A stretch of 64,000 nucleotides of DNA from NCBI GenBank assembly GCA_021234155.1, contig JAJEKV010000141.1, positions 192,039-256,038 on the forward strand. Reading direction: 5' to 3'. Of the stretch, positions 23,652-34,364 are shown one piece after another. The notes under the pieces were generated by a model that was not told the DNA's origin, ran no database searches, and worked only from the letters and a program-made list of their open reading frames with translations. Positions within the stretch are counted from its first letter, which is position 1, and every line of letters begins with the position of its first letter. The translations under genes were made by a program, and so were the position numbers. This DNA comes from Isoetes taiwanensis (Eukaryota > Streptophyta > Lycopodiopsida > Isoetales > Isoetaceae).

Positions 23652-23889
23652 GGGTCCGCCACATGATCCCCACCTCCATATATGAATTTCATACGAGAGG
23701 GATACGAGAGAGGGCAAGAGTGGCAAAATAGGGGGAACAATGGCGAAAGAGGAAAAAAAGCTTGCACTGCATCTAAATCTTTTTGGGTGCTCCCTGACCG
23801 GAACATTCAAAACCGGCCTTCGACCAAACGGAGGCCTCCACCTCTATTTTGACATCGACATCAGAAAAAGTGATCATGTGATCAGCCCT
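23652..23889 (+). mobile_element. MITE copy 1
   Basis: About 240 bp matches, in inverse orientation, 49793-50046. Shared landmarks are TATGAATTTCATACGAGAGG, AGAGGGCAAGAGTGGC, TTTTTGGGTGCTCCC and GGAGGCCTCCACCTC. The ends are imperfect inverted repeats around CCACATGATC and GATCATGTG. No coding capacity is seen, so it is a non-autonomous DNA element. Target duplication is not clear here. Confidence 0.65.
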
Positions 23890-24066
23890 ATTTCTTCCAT
23901 CCAATTAGCCGTACCTTACTATCTGCGTACTTTTTGGTGATGTCTCAGCGCCGTACTCCATCGCAGCTATTCTTTTTAATCCAATCACACCTGAATCTCA
24001 CGATATATCCTAGTCGCGACAACGTGCCGTCACCCAATGGAATCCTCTTCGCTCAAATCTAGAACC

Positions 24067-24129
24067 AGTTCTTTTATAGAATAGAATAGAATAGAATAGA
24101 ATAGAATAGAATAGAATAGTTCTTTTATA
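24067..24129. mobile_element. Tail-only insertion: (GAATA)8 between target-site duplications
   Basis: Eight perfect GAATA units (24079-24118) lie between two perfect copies of GTTCTTTTATA (24068-24078 and 24119-24129). The same repeat forms the tail of the LINE copies at 34.97 kb and 57.89 kb on the minus strand. This is what an extremely 5'-truncated insertion of that LINE would leave. The mechanism is inferred. Confidence 0.6.
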
Positions 24130-24159
24130 TGGAGTGGAAGCATGGGGGCCAATAATATC

Positions 24160-24420
24160 CCTTGCCAAACCAGTCTAGAAAGCCTTTTCGTTGGGACTCT
24201 AAGAGTCAAATCCATGGTTATGTACCCAATTCTCCTCCCAAGCAGGATTCTTGCTCCTACAAAGATGCAGCTTTGGAGCGACACATACTATACCGTGGTA
24301 AGGTGGTAAACATTGGACAGGCCATTTCCAATCGGCCTACACATTGGTCATGGGTCCACACCGCCTTAAAGTTCCTGGAAGAAAAACGTAGATTGGTTCT
24401 CTAGATGGAATGTCCGTGGA
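24160..24420 (+). pseudogene. LINE C-terminal fragment
   Basis: The frame around 24162-24404 contains LERHILYRGKVVNIGQ and THWSWVHTALKFLEE. These align with LDRHIVYFRKVVNMGDAHG and HWLTLWQWALGR in LINE copy A (9885-10010). The sequence is diverged at DNA level, pointing to a separate older copy or related subfamily. Confidence 0.55.
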
Positions 24421-24796
24421 GCAAGGATGTGTATAGGTGCTTTCCATAGAGAATAAGAAAGATCACAATTACCTAAAGCAAAGATCTTGACACATGTTTC
24501 CTTGGTATTTTTAGGACCAAAAAGTACCTTGGGAAAAGGTTAAAAATGCAATATACATAGGACACTCGGAGGCCTTATTTTGGAGGCCTCGATCTTACTT
24601 TGAATTTTACAAAGGGGCCCACTATTGCTTTTTCCATAGAAGGGGGCATCGATATTTGGAGGCATGGCCAAAGGTAGCCATTCCCTTTTAGGCCTAGAGT
24701 TTGCTAACTATAAAGATGCTCGGGGAAGAGCTCATTCGACACTCAGTATATGTGTTGGATGGCGAGTATAGCTAGCACGTCATTTACTCATTTTGA

Positions 24797-24808
24797 TGGT
24801 ATCAAAGC
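24797..24808 (+). other. Primer-binding-site-like sequence of another LTR element
   Basis: TGGTATCAAAGC matches the initiator tRNA-Met type site TGGTATCAGAGC at 11 of 12 positions. The sequence before it (to about 24790, ending ACTCA) may be the end of an LTR, but no partner was found. Confidence 0.35.
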
Positions 24809-24966
24809 ATCAGGTTGGGATGGACAACTCTATTGTGAAGTTGATGGGGTAATGGAGTTTGAGATCGACAACAATGCAGTTTTATAAAAAAGTTGGAAAT
24901 CGCGACTAGCTCGCATACAAGACCAACAAGATATAGATTCGCTTTGGGCCAAAGTTTGGAGTTTAA

Positions 24967-25919
24967 TGTGACATTCCCAGAATCTATACGATGCTCCCAT
25001 CATACAAATACGGGAATTCCCCTCCCATGGCGACTACATCACCATGGTAGGGCCCTCCGATCATACTCCCGGACCACTTGGGATGGCCAAGTGATCGGCG
25101 AACAACGAGGTGTCATTCATCCCACGCCCTCTATGGGAATCCTATACAGTGGAAGCGTACATACATGCTAGCATACAACAATCATGCTGAAACAATATAC
25201 CACCACGAAGGGTGGCCCATCCACCATCATCAACGGAAAGACAATACAACTATAAATAACATGAGCAATACACCATGACAAGGGCACTACCTGTGGCTCG
25301 GACTCCATGGGATCAACAATGGGTCGTGGCCTCAAGATATCAACAGATGTAAGTATAACATGCGCTATCGGCATAAGATAATGGCTATGGTAGTACACTC
25401 CATCCGCCCCTCCTGTGCACACTTTGCAGATACGCTAAAACATGCTATGGCGTGATTGTAGCCTTCCGGAGACGCAATCTCATGGAATCACCCTATGAGA
25501 CTACTCCATGTTACATCTCCCCGGTCCAATGAGGTAGGCCAGGGAAGTGTCCCCTCCCCGAACATAATGGATCCCTGGGTGTGCTAGAGAATGCGTGCCT
25601 CCTCAGCGACCTCCGCATCCGTACCCGACTTGAACCCCCCAAAATCCATGGGTCGCCAGGCGCGCCCATCGAGCCCAGGACGTCCATATAGGCACGCTCC
25701 CATGACCCTGGAGGTGTCAGACCCATATCCGGCCCCACCGCGAGGATCGACTATAAGCCTAGTACACTGTATGGTTGAGAATAGGCAAGAGGATCCCACT
25801 TGTGGGAATAACATGCACTAGAATAACAGAATAACGTAACAGGGTAGGAATATCTTAGCCATGCACGATTTTTGGGTTGCCCATAGGGGGCAACCCTCTT
25901 GTTAGAGGGTGGAGTGACA
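24967..25919 (-). repeat. Solo LTR of family X, inverse orientation
   Basis: The part 24967-25765 matches the LTR at 12671-13473 in inverse orientation. Read on the minus strand it would begin TGTCACTCC at 25919 and end GTCACA at 24967, giving about 953 bp with the usual TG...CA ends. No primer binding site or polypurine tract adjoins it. The flanking five bases (TTTAA and TATCG) differ, so it is either an old solo LTR or a rearranged one. Confidence 0.65.
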
Positions 25920-26103
25920 TATCGAAGGCCTTGATTTGGTTTAAGTATAATATCCCAAAAATATTCTAATTACGCGCTTGCGATTGTCTGGGATTAGTTA
26001 GGGTTTTTGTGACATTTGTGACGGTTAGACGACAGAGATTTTCTTTGGCAGACAACAAAAGGTGGATATGCATTCCGCAATTTCCTGCAATGACAGGGCA
26101 GAG

Positions 26104-26141
26104 GCAAGGCAAGGGCAAGGGCAAGGGCAAGGGCAAGGGCA
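26104..26141. repeat. (AAGGGC)n hexanucleotide repeat
   Basis: About six units of AAGGGC lie in an otherwise unremarkable stretch. Frames across it on both strands merely encode the repeat (GKGKGK or LALALA) and are not taken as genes. Confidence 0.9.
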
Positions 26142-27355
26142 CCGACGGGAAATTGCATGCAAGCCCATTTAGCCGGGCGCCATTCAGCCATAAGAGAGCG
26201 ATTCGGGCAAAACACAAAAGCAAGTAAGGATAATGGAAGAAACCAAAAACCGACTAAGGGAGAAGGAGCTTGGAGTAAAGAAGAAATTCGGTATGAAACA
26301 ATTGAAGAAGTCGTGGTCTAGAGATAGGAATTTTGATTACTTTGATTCTGGCCGTCGCTATGTTTTAAACCACAAAGAAATAAAAAATCTTAGAACATGG
26401 AACCGGTTCGTAAGATTTTCGTCGCTTTAGTGTCGCGGTGAGCAAAGTAGTGAGACTTACCGGGATAAAAGCGACTTGGCTTTTGGCCTTCAACAATGTT
26501 GTTGACGCACGAAATCAAACACCATATAGTATTCCGCTTGAAATCTTATAGTATTTTTGCGAATCTTGTTATACAAAGATAGCAAATTTTGTACTTGCAT
26601 ACCCCACAAACGAGGAACTATGCATGCGGTGTAGATTAAGGAATAAGGGTGAATATGCCTATCCAACGACTCTCGTTGCCTCCACGCCACCCGTGTGAAT
26701 ATGCACCCAAACCAAAGGGGTTTAAGGGGATTTTAATTTAAATGTGTTGGACCCAATGGTTGTGTTAATTAATGTCAATGGTAGTTATGTATTGGTTGTT
26801 AATGTCAATCGGTTGTTATGTGTTGGTTGTTATGTGTTGGGGATTTAATTTTTTATATGTTGGATGTTAATGGTTTGTGTTGCAAAAAAATTTTTGGCCG
26901 GGGACGCCACCCGGTGTGAAAAAAATTTTTAGAATTCAAATCAAAAAAAAACTAGAATTCATTTGAGGCTTTCATCACCGTAGCTTTTGAATTTGATCAC
27001 AATAAAACAAATAGAACATAAGTAAAAATTACCATAAAGATAGAGCATATTGATCCCATTATTCTTAAAAGTCATAAAGTTTGCAACACCCATACACAAA
27101 CATTTTTCAACTGAATTTAACAGCTGACCTTTGGCCTCCATGGATTCTTGTGGTGAGAAACCAAAGTGGGAAACTTTTCTCGCTTGTTAGCACAAGGATC
27201 TAGAAGCCTTGGAATTTGCTTAATAACTTTGCCTCAAAATCTAAAAAAATGCATGGTAATTTTTGCAAGCTTCATTCGAATGAGCCATAAAACAATATCC
27301 AATAGCCTAATCCTCAGATAATCACCGGTAGGATGTGAAAGCCTACCAAACCTGG
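26142..27355. other. Gene-free interval
   Basis: No gene is supported. TGTTGGTTGTTA-type motifs recur between 26755 and 26870, indicating slippage. AT-rich sequence follows. Confidence 0.4.
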
Positions 27356-27500
27356 CCGAAAAAATTGCTGTTTTAACATAGATAACTTAACCAAACATAT
27401 CCATATCATACACTATCAAAAGTTCTCGGAGAGAGCTTTCCAAAGCAATAAAAATCATCTCAAACGAGCTCGATCAAAAAGTTATGATAAAAATGTGTTG
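27356..27500 (+). repeat. Dispersed module, copy 1
   Basis: The order GGCCGAAAAAATTGCTGTT, ATAACTTA, ATATCATACAC, GAGAGAGCTTTCCAA, then a C-AAACGAGCTCG-type block also occurs at 40346-40492 and 40540-40690. It is a diverged repeat, probably from LTR or UTR sequence of an unidentified retroelement. Confidence 0.55.
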
Positions 27501-27540
27501 CGGGCGCGAGGAAACGGTGACTACATGCGCCCTTCAAGCC

Positions 27541-27899
27541 CTTCATGTGCCCATTATGCACCACACACACAAAAAGAGGGCTTTTGTTATGAGCCATTGG
27601 TTGTTGACCATTGAAAAAAAAAGTCTAAAATCAATGGCTCTTCATGTGCCCATTATGCACCACATGCACAAAAAAGGGCTTTTGTTGTGAGCCATTGGTT
27701 GTTGATGTGCCCATTATGCACCACACACACAAAAAGAGGGCTTTTGTTACGAGCCATTGGTTGTTGACCATTGAAAAAAAAGTCTAAAATCAATGGCTCT
27801 TCATGTGCCCATTATGCACCACATGCACAAAAAAAGGGGCTTTTGTTGTGAGCCATTGGTTGTTGACCATTGAAAAAAAAAGGTTAAAATCAATGGCTC
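27541..27899 (+). repeat. Tandem array of four units (two long-short pairs)
   Basis: Units start at about 27541, 27640, 27705 and 27799. Each begins (CTTC)ATGTGCCCATTATG and contains GAGCCATTGGTTGTTG. The second unit lacks the A-rich ACCATTGAAAAAAAAAGTC part, so the array is a duplicated ~164-bp pair. Confidence 0.9.
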
Positions 27900-27908
27900 A
27901 GAAATGGT

Positions 27909-28020
27909 GCACTCTAGATGTACGCATTAATACATCCATTTGAATATATCACGAAATCATAGGAAAACCTTAGTGAAAAGCATATAAAAACACAAAGAAA
28001 ACCCCCTGTTATTATGCTAC
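27909..28020 (+). repeat. Dispersed repeat shared with 59400-59525
   Basis: Shared landmarks are CACTCTAGATGTAC, TACATC, GAATA, TATAAAAA-ACAAAG-AAACCCC and TGTTATTATGCTA. The copies are diverged and of unknown type. The element type is not identified. Confidence 0.6.
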
Positions 28021-28035
28021 ATATTAGACTAAAAT

Positions 28036-29983
28036 GGAATACCAGTGAGGTCCCATGTGGTTGGAAAGGTGTTCAGTGTGAATCTAATTATGTGGTCAAG
28101 TTTCAATTACCTAGAACAGGCCTTTCTGGCTCCATTCTTGAAGGTAGCTTGGGAGGTTTAAGAACCTTAAAATATTAAGCTTGAGATCAAATAGGCTTTT
28201 GGATTCTCTTTTCAAAGATCTGATTAAGAAGCTTACAAGCTAAGAGGCTTATATTTGCAAGACATTGGATTTTCTGGGCCATTGCCTACAGAATGAAATT
28301 TCTGGCCCAACTTACAAAGGGTTAACATGGCATTTAACCATTTTAGTGGCAGCATACTGAAGTCTATTAACAATGCTACTCGTCTGGCACTCTGGATCTT
28401 CAGAACAACTCGCTCAATGGGGATCTAACAGGTATCAATATGACAAATCTTACTCAATTTAGTGTTGCTAACAATAATCTGAGTGGCTCTATGCCGCGCA
28501 GCTTGAAAAAAATTCTCCAGTGAAGCATTCTTAGGAAACATTTGTGGTTAACCTTTAGCAGTTGCATGTCTTGCTCCTAGCCCTGCTCCTAGTTAAGCTC
28601 CAGCTTATGCACCGGCTACTGTGGTCCCTTCGCTTTCACCTGCATTGACAAACTTCACCAATCCTCCTCTTGCTAAAAAGTCCAAGAAACTGTCTAAGGG
28701 GGTCATCATTATCATTGCCCTAGCTGGTTTTGCTGCACTTGCATTGTTTGCTGCTGCTTGCTATACATGTTTGCTCAAGCGATGCTCAGGTAAGAGTGCT
28801 TCTGGATCTTCTGCCAAGCCTGTTAGAGTTCCTTATGTTGGCAAAGGCAAGGGCTTGGATTCCAAGGAGGATTACACTAGCTCCATGCAAGGAGAACCAG
28901 ATAACAAACTCATCTTTTTCGATGCGGGTAAAGGAATATATCACCTTGAAGTTACGCTATCGCGTGCTACTAGAGATTCTTGGGCAGGGTGGGGGAACCG
29001 CTTATAAGGCGATCCTCAAGATTCAACTACCGGTGGCTATGAAGAGGCTGAAAGATGTTTCATCTGACCATAAGGAGTTTGAGGAGCAGATCCAGATTAT
29101 AGACAATCTAAGGCACCCCAATTTGGTTGCCTTAAGAGCATATATTTTTCCAAGGATGAGAAGCTAATTGTATATGGCTATATGCCCAAAGGAAGTTTGT
29201 CTGCACTTCTCCATGGTACTTTTCTCACTCATCTTTTCATCCCATTTTTTTTGTGATTTTGATAGAACTAGGTTTTATTATTTGATTCCTCCTGTCAAGG
29301 CATATTTAAATCACATTAGATGTTTTTTTTTTATAGCATTGGGTGCTGCTCGAGGGATTGCATGCTTACATGAGCAGCAAAATGGAAAATCTGTCCATAG
29401 AGACATCAAGTCCTCATACGTTCTTCTCAACAAGGCATTAGATACATGTGTCTCAGATTTTGGACTTGCAAATCTGCTTGTTCATTCTTCATCCACTAGA
29501 GTGATGGGTTACAAAGCACTAGAAGTAGGCGAGACAAGGAAGCCGATGCAGAAATCAGATGTGTATAGCTTTCGCGTGCTTCTCCTGGAACTCCTGACTG
29601 GCAGAGCACCAACTCAGGCATCTATAAATGATGATGGCATTGATTTACCTGAATGGGTTCAATCAGTTGCGCGCGAGGAATGGACAACAGATGTTTTTGA
29701 CTTGGAGTTGATGAGGTATCAGAACATAGAAGAAGAGCTGGTGCAGATGTTACAGATTGCCATGGCTTGTGTGGCTGCATTGCCAGACCAGAGACCTCCA
29801 ATAAAACAAGTGGTAAAAATAATTGAAGACATCAGACAAGCAGATATAGAAGATGCTTCTCAAAATGTGTCCGACAAATCGGAAGATAAGTCTAAAGAGC
29901 TCGATGGTTCATCCCCTATGCATACGCCTGGTTCAGATGTCTTCGATTCATTTCCACCAGCAGCCAATCATGAGAATATTTGA
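28036..29983 (+). pseudogene. LRR receptor-like kinase pseudogene (LRR-III type)
   Basis: N-terminal LRR cap (WNTSEVPCGWKGVQC) at 28036, then degenerate LRRs (LDLQNNSLNGDLTGIN, VANNNLSGSMP) with several stops up to 28620. From 28621 there is a Pro-rich linker and a transmembrane segment (VIIIIALAGFAALALFAAAC). Next is the juxtamembrane/kinase start KLIFFDAGKG, after which a frameshift near 28960 moves to EILGQGGGTAYKAIL with VAMKRLKD. After an intron (29216-29336) the frame 29337-29983 is open: [49 protein letters not shown], and a Ser/Asp-rich tail. Family members of this group are often pseudokinases. The broken ectodomain makes this a pseudogene, though the 3' exon is well kept. Confidence 0.85.
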
Positions 29984-30064
29984 ACAATTCACAAAGGGCA
30001 GAGCATAGCCTATTGGATGCCAATGTGAAGTTTAACCATCTTCATTTGTTTTAGAACTTAGATG

Positions 30065-30358
30065 TTTGTAGAAGAGTCAAGCCGTTTACTAAAATTCATT
30101 GATGTATAAAGAAGCTGTTTGTTATTCGATTCTATTTCTAGTCTGGAATTTATTTGAGGCCTGGGAAGTTTTCATTCGTTAAGTGCTTAATGGTTTCAAA
30201 GCGGCAGTGATTTGTTGTAGAAGAGTCAAAGTCGTTTACTAAAATTCATTGATGTATGAAGAAGCTATTTGTTATTGATTCTATTTCTAGATGGAATTTA
30301 TTTGAGGTCCGGGAAGTTTTATTAGTTAAGTGCTTAATGGTTTCAAAGGGCAGATTTG
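30065..30358 (+). repeat. ~149-bp tandem duplication in the 3' flank of the kinase pseudogene
   Basis: Units 30065-30213 and 30214-30358 share GTAGAAGAGTCAA, ACTAAAATTCATTGATGTAT, GATTCTATTTCTAG and AAGTGCTTAATGGTTTCAAA. A few substitutions and small indels separate them. Confidence 0.9.
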
Positions 30359-30984
30359 TGGAAGCTTCTTGTCAATACATACCACTTCTCTAGGATGTAA
30401 TGAAGGTAGGATTTTAATCTCTATAAAGATGGGGAGTAGCGAAAGAGTAGATATTTTCTCTGCAAAGGCCATAATTTAGGTTCACTAATGATAGAAATAC
30501 TCCACAAAAACAGGAATTCAATTGAAGGGTTATAAAATTTTGGCCCGTAAAATAAGGGTGCATCCCCATTACGTTCAAAAATAGCCGGTACTTTGGACAC
30601 CTTGTAAGTTACAGGCATTGGAGTAGTGTTCCCATTCCATGGCCGGAATTTTGTTTTGCTAATATGGCATGGGCACGGAACCCCAAATTAGATGGATTCA
30701 AAAGCTTCTGAATACCCTAAATCAGAACCAAGTTTGTCCTCTAGCAAGATTTCATTTCTCCTCTTCTCGATTTGCATCATAGATGCAATAGGAATAATTG
30801 GTCTTGAAATCAACAACTGGGGCTGTGGAATTGGTGCATGAAATTGGTGCATGAACCTAAGTGTTGGGTTTCACTAGTCCCAAGACATTTCAATGTTAAC
30901 ATCATGTTTAAATATATCGATTGAGCATTAATATTGTATGAAGAAAGGCCATAAGTCTAAATTCCAAAATGGTAGCTTTAAAAC
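30359..30984. other. Gene-free interval
   Basis: No gene is supported. GGTGCATGAA is duplicated near 30833 and 30848. A short minus-strand frame (30618-30421) has no known features. Confidence 0.4.
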
Positions 30985-31145
30985 GAAACTTTAATAAGAT
31001 AAGATAAGATAAGATGAATTTTTACGTCCACGGGACCCAACGGGTTATGGGACGGCACATGCAAGGGCAACAGCCCATCCAAAACTGGGGGACTAGGCCC
31101 CATCACCAAACACAATAACCAAATATTAAAAGGTTACCAAGAATA
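30985..31145 (-). mobile_element. LINE-family 3' end copy D with (AAGAT)n tail
   Basis: The repeat AATAAGATAAGATAAGAT precedes TTTTTACGTCCACGGGACC and GGGTTATGGGAC, the conserved terminal block of the LINE family in minus orientation. The right flank resumes with AATAAGATAAGATAA at about 31143. A ~115-bp LINE end is thus bracketed by near-identical sequence, consistent with target duplication. Confidence 0.6.
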
Positions 31146-31981
31146 AGATAAGATAATGCTAATGCTAGTGGTAAATTTATAAGGGATTCACATGAACGTC
31201 AAGGTAAGTGACTGTGTGTTTCGGTAGTTCATTGGATCATTCTCATCTAGAATAGCAACTGGCCCCAAAAAAAACTTGTAGAATTCGGTAGCTTACCTTG
31301 ACGTAGTGAAACCTGAAGGGGTCGACCATTCTTGCCATTCCCTTGACCTGCAGAATCCAGGACTCGCGTATATTTTGTCATGGTTAACCGTGATCTACCT
31401 TTATAATCTTAGGCCTTGAAACTTATGTTGTTATCTTCGAGCTTCTATTTTTATTGAAGTAGCCTGCGAATACACCTATGTGTCTCGTTTGGACTAAGCT
31501 AGAGGCAACATTTAGCACAATGGAGATCCTTTAATTTAATTGCCCCCATGGGTCATTTTAACCTTTGGAGGTATATGTATTTGTGAGATCCTAAGATCTT
31601 TGTTTGAGAGGACCCACCCTCCCCCAAAAAAAAAAAAAAAAAAAAAAAAAGGCACAAGAGGCACACCAGAAGGCTTTAGCAAGGTAAGACTCGTTAGGTT
31701 TTTTATTTGGGCTTGAAGTGATTAGACTGTTATTGGTGGATAATGTTTTGCCTTTGTATTCCAATGTTATGTAACATGTTAGATTTTTTCTCGTTCGCAG
31801 GAGTCCAGTGCCATGATGTCGGAACACTTGACTTGTTTTAAAGAGTAGAATGAGACTTAGAAGCAGAAAGGAGAAATGCCTCGCCAGATTGAAAGCGGCC
31901 TATCTTTGCAGCAGAATCACTACCGAAATCAAATGGATAATGTTATCAAGTGGAAGCAGAGTCCAGTGCCATGCTAGATGG
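31146..31981. other. Gene-free interval with a poly(A) run
   Basis: No gene is supported. About 25 A lie at 31626-31650, which may be the tail of a plus-strand retroposed sequence, but no element body is recognisable upstream. GAGTCCAGTGCCATG appears twice (near 31801 and 31960). Confidence 0.4.
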
Positions 31982-32164
31982 TTTGGTGACTATTTGATGG
32001 GCTTCCGTTTGCGAGTTTGTGGTATGGAGGATGTCAATGTCGAAGTAGAAGTTGAATGCTTTGTATTTGCAAACATCTGGGGCCATTTTTTTGTTTGGAT
32101 TATTTTTGTGTCGGTAAATCCTTTGCTTTAAGTTTCTCGTTTGGCCTATATACTTCTTCATAGT
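31982..32164 (-). pseudogene. GIY-YIG endonuclease domain relic
   Basis: In the minus-strand frame 32275-31946, residues 38-98 read KKYIGQTRNLKQRIYRHKNN, then NKKMAPDVCKYKAF, FDIDIL and a TEAHQIVTK end. This follows the GIY-YIG nuclease pattern: YIG motif, catalytic Arg in the Q-R-I segment, His nearby, hydrophobic IL strand, then E-A helix. The first GIY strand is missing or damaged, so it is probably a relic of a mobile-element nuclease (for example of Penelope-like or group I intron origin). Full-length context is absent. Confidence 0.5.
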
Positions 32165-32299
32165 TGGTCTGCACAATATTGTTTGAGGACGTTTGAGGAT
32201 TGCCATAAATGTTGTTTTACTATATTGTGTATGAATGGATCCTATACTTAGGGGTAGACATTGGCTTTTCAACATCCAAAGTCAGATGTATAAAGTGAT

Positions 32300-34199
32300 T
32301 GACATTATAGCAAAATGAACTTTAAACATTAGAGTCTAATCGGGTGGTGGTGAGTTGTTTGAATAATAGGAATAGAAATGTTCAGTTGCATGCAAGAAGT
32401 GGAATTCAGCTTACAAGGTTTCTTTAGGCTTAAATACAAATCAAGCGGGAATAGAATGTGTTTGTTGGTGTTGACATACAATCTGTTATTTCCACATTGT
32501 TCTATTATTTATGAGTTGATTTAACAATCAAGATCCCCTTTTCAAATACTGCAACAAGAATGCATAGCAGCAACAACTTTGTTTTGTAGAACACAATTGT
32601 GTAAAATAATTTTGTTACAACTAGCTTTGCATATTATTATTCATCATTGCTTGAACGTGTTAAAAATGTGCATGGAACTGTTTTATCTCTGCATAAATTT
32701 CAAGCTTCAGGCCAGTCCTTGGTATACAAGTGGAGGATTATTGCAGATTTTTTTGACCAATAAAACTTGTATTATCCTGTAAAGCTCTACTCTCCCAAAT
32801 TCTCTGCATCATAATAGGACTACTGTGTAAGTGAGGTTGTGCAACATTTTGAGAAATCATTTCTAAATATTGGAACCATTCTAATAAATGTTAGTAATGG
32901 ACAGTTAAGGTGCGTGGCATATATTGGGCACTAATAACAGAAAACCACCAGAAAGTAATCTGCATGAGCAGAGAGGCAGCATATTTTAACGATGAGGTAG
33001 GGATGTTTCTTTTGGTTGCTGAGCAGAAACTGTCATCAATGGTACCCAGCTGCATCTCCTGCTTCATGATGGTGGGTGATGAAAAGACTTAACTTCTTAA
33101 ACATCTAACAGGACCGCTACTTGATGTGGCTGGTGGACGTTGCACTGATGGGGTGTGGATGACAGTGCACATAGTTGGCAACCGTATGTATATAATTCTA
33201 GACTTTGAAGGTCTGCAAATAATTAGTCAAAACTGTATGCAATTCGATGGCAAACAACAAGTACATTTACAACTGCAAGTCCTTCAATAGCTCTTCTTCA
33301 GCTGCTAAATGCTAGTTCTTCAGTACCTCTTCTTCAACTACTAAATTAATGTTAATGTGTTATTCCCTAGTACAAATTGCCACCTTTCTGTTTAGAAAAG
33401 CTAAAGAAAGCAGTCTTATTCATTGACAGAGATCTTTGGAAAAAGGTAATGGCTCAAACATGTTACTATACAATCAGATGCTCGTCCTTAGGACCAAGTA
33501 GTTAGTTAGAAATTTAGGTGTTCTGAAGTTATTTTGGCTGCTACTGGCAGAGTGTCAGCTGGATTAGAGTAAATTGGCAATCGCTTTCAGACATAAAATT
33601 CTATTGATAAAAAAACCATAATAATAGAGAGATAAATTTCAAATGCTGAGTCTGAACATGTCCAATGCTAACTTCATTGGTTCTACATACATGGAAGGAC
33701 TACCAACTCGGGAATCATTCCCCTTAGGTAGTATATCACTGCCTGAAGGGAATCATTCCCCTGAAGTAGTATATCACTGCCTGAATTCTCCTTTTAAATC
33801 TAGAACTAACAGAAGAAAGTGGAATTTTACAGCAATTGCACAACGAGGAGCATAATGGCAGATTCTTCCCATGCCCTACCTCGCTGCCTTTAGCAGCAAA
33901 CTGATTTTAGTTGGGCACTACAATCTCTCTTGCAATTCTAGACTCAGTATCTACAAACAGAACATACAAGGAGACTGAATGAAACTGGTCGTTTAGAGGT
34001 TTTGAAGTAATTGATTTAGCGAAAAGAAGATTGGAAGCTTGCCCTCTTATACAGATATTGTGGCTTTTGCAACCTAAAATGGAGTACCTTTAATGGGTAC
34101 AAGTTAGATAAGTCATTTGAAACCAATGCACAATATTTTATTCTTAAAACCAAGAATTTTCATATTATTAGATAGGAGCTCCTCTTTGGAGCATACCTG
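32300..34199. other. Gene-free interval with a 39-bp tandem duplication
   Basis: AATCATTCCCCT and AGTAGTATATCACTGCCTGAA occur twice in a row (33713-33786). Short frames (32579, 32910, 33643) show no domains. Confidence 0.45.
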
Positions 34200-34277
34200 G
34201 TGGAGGAAAAGATGGAAGAATATCTTCTGCTTCTGAAGTTGTTTCAAATTGAAGTCGTTGCAAATTCGCAAGTTCGT

Positions 34278-34364
34278 TCTTTCAACATCGGTCAGCTCAC
34301 TCAAAATTTCGTAGCTAAGGGCCTTTCTCAAGATGATCTCATTACTCTCTCCGATGATCTAAGA
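34278..34364 (+). pseudogene. Possible class III peroxidase fragment
   Basis: NIGQLTQNFVAKGLSQDDLI followed by TLS resembles the distal part of the peroxidase domain just before the proximal His motif (LSGAHTIG in active enzymes). Here the following residues are DDLRTLKS, so the haem-ligand motif is missing. Only about 30 residues match, so this is tentative. Confidence 0.35.

Noticed and set aside
12671-25919. A giant DNA transposon with ~800-bp terminal inverted repeats
   Set aside because: The inverted arms have LTR features (...GTCACA end, primer binding site next to one arm) and the inside is retroelement sequence. Two LTRs in inverse orientation explain it better.
26104-26141. Coding Gly-Lys or Leu-Ala repeat
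   Set aside because: It is a simple AAGGGC microsatellite; frames across it exist on both strands.
27541-27899. CRISPR-like array
   Set aside because: The units are contiguous without unique spacers and the DNA is eukaryotic.
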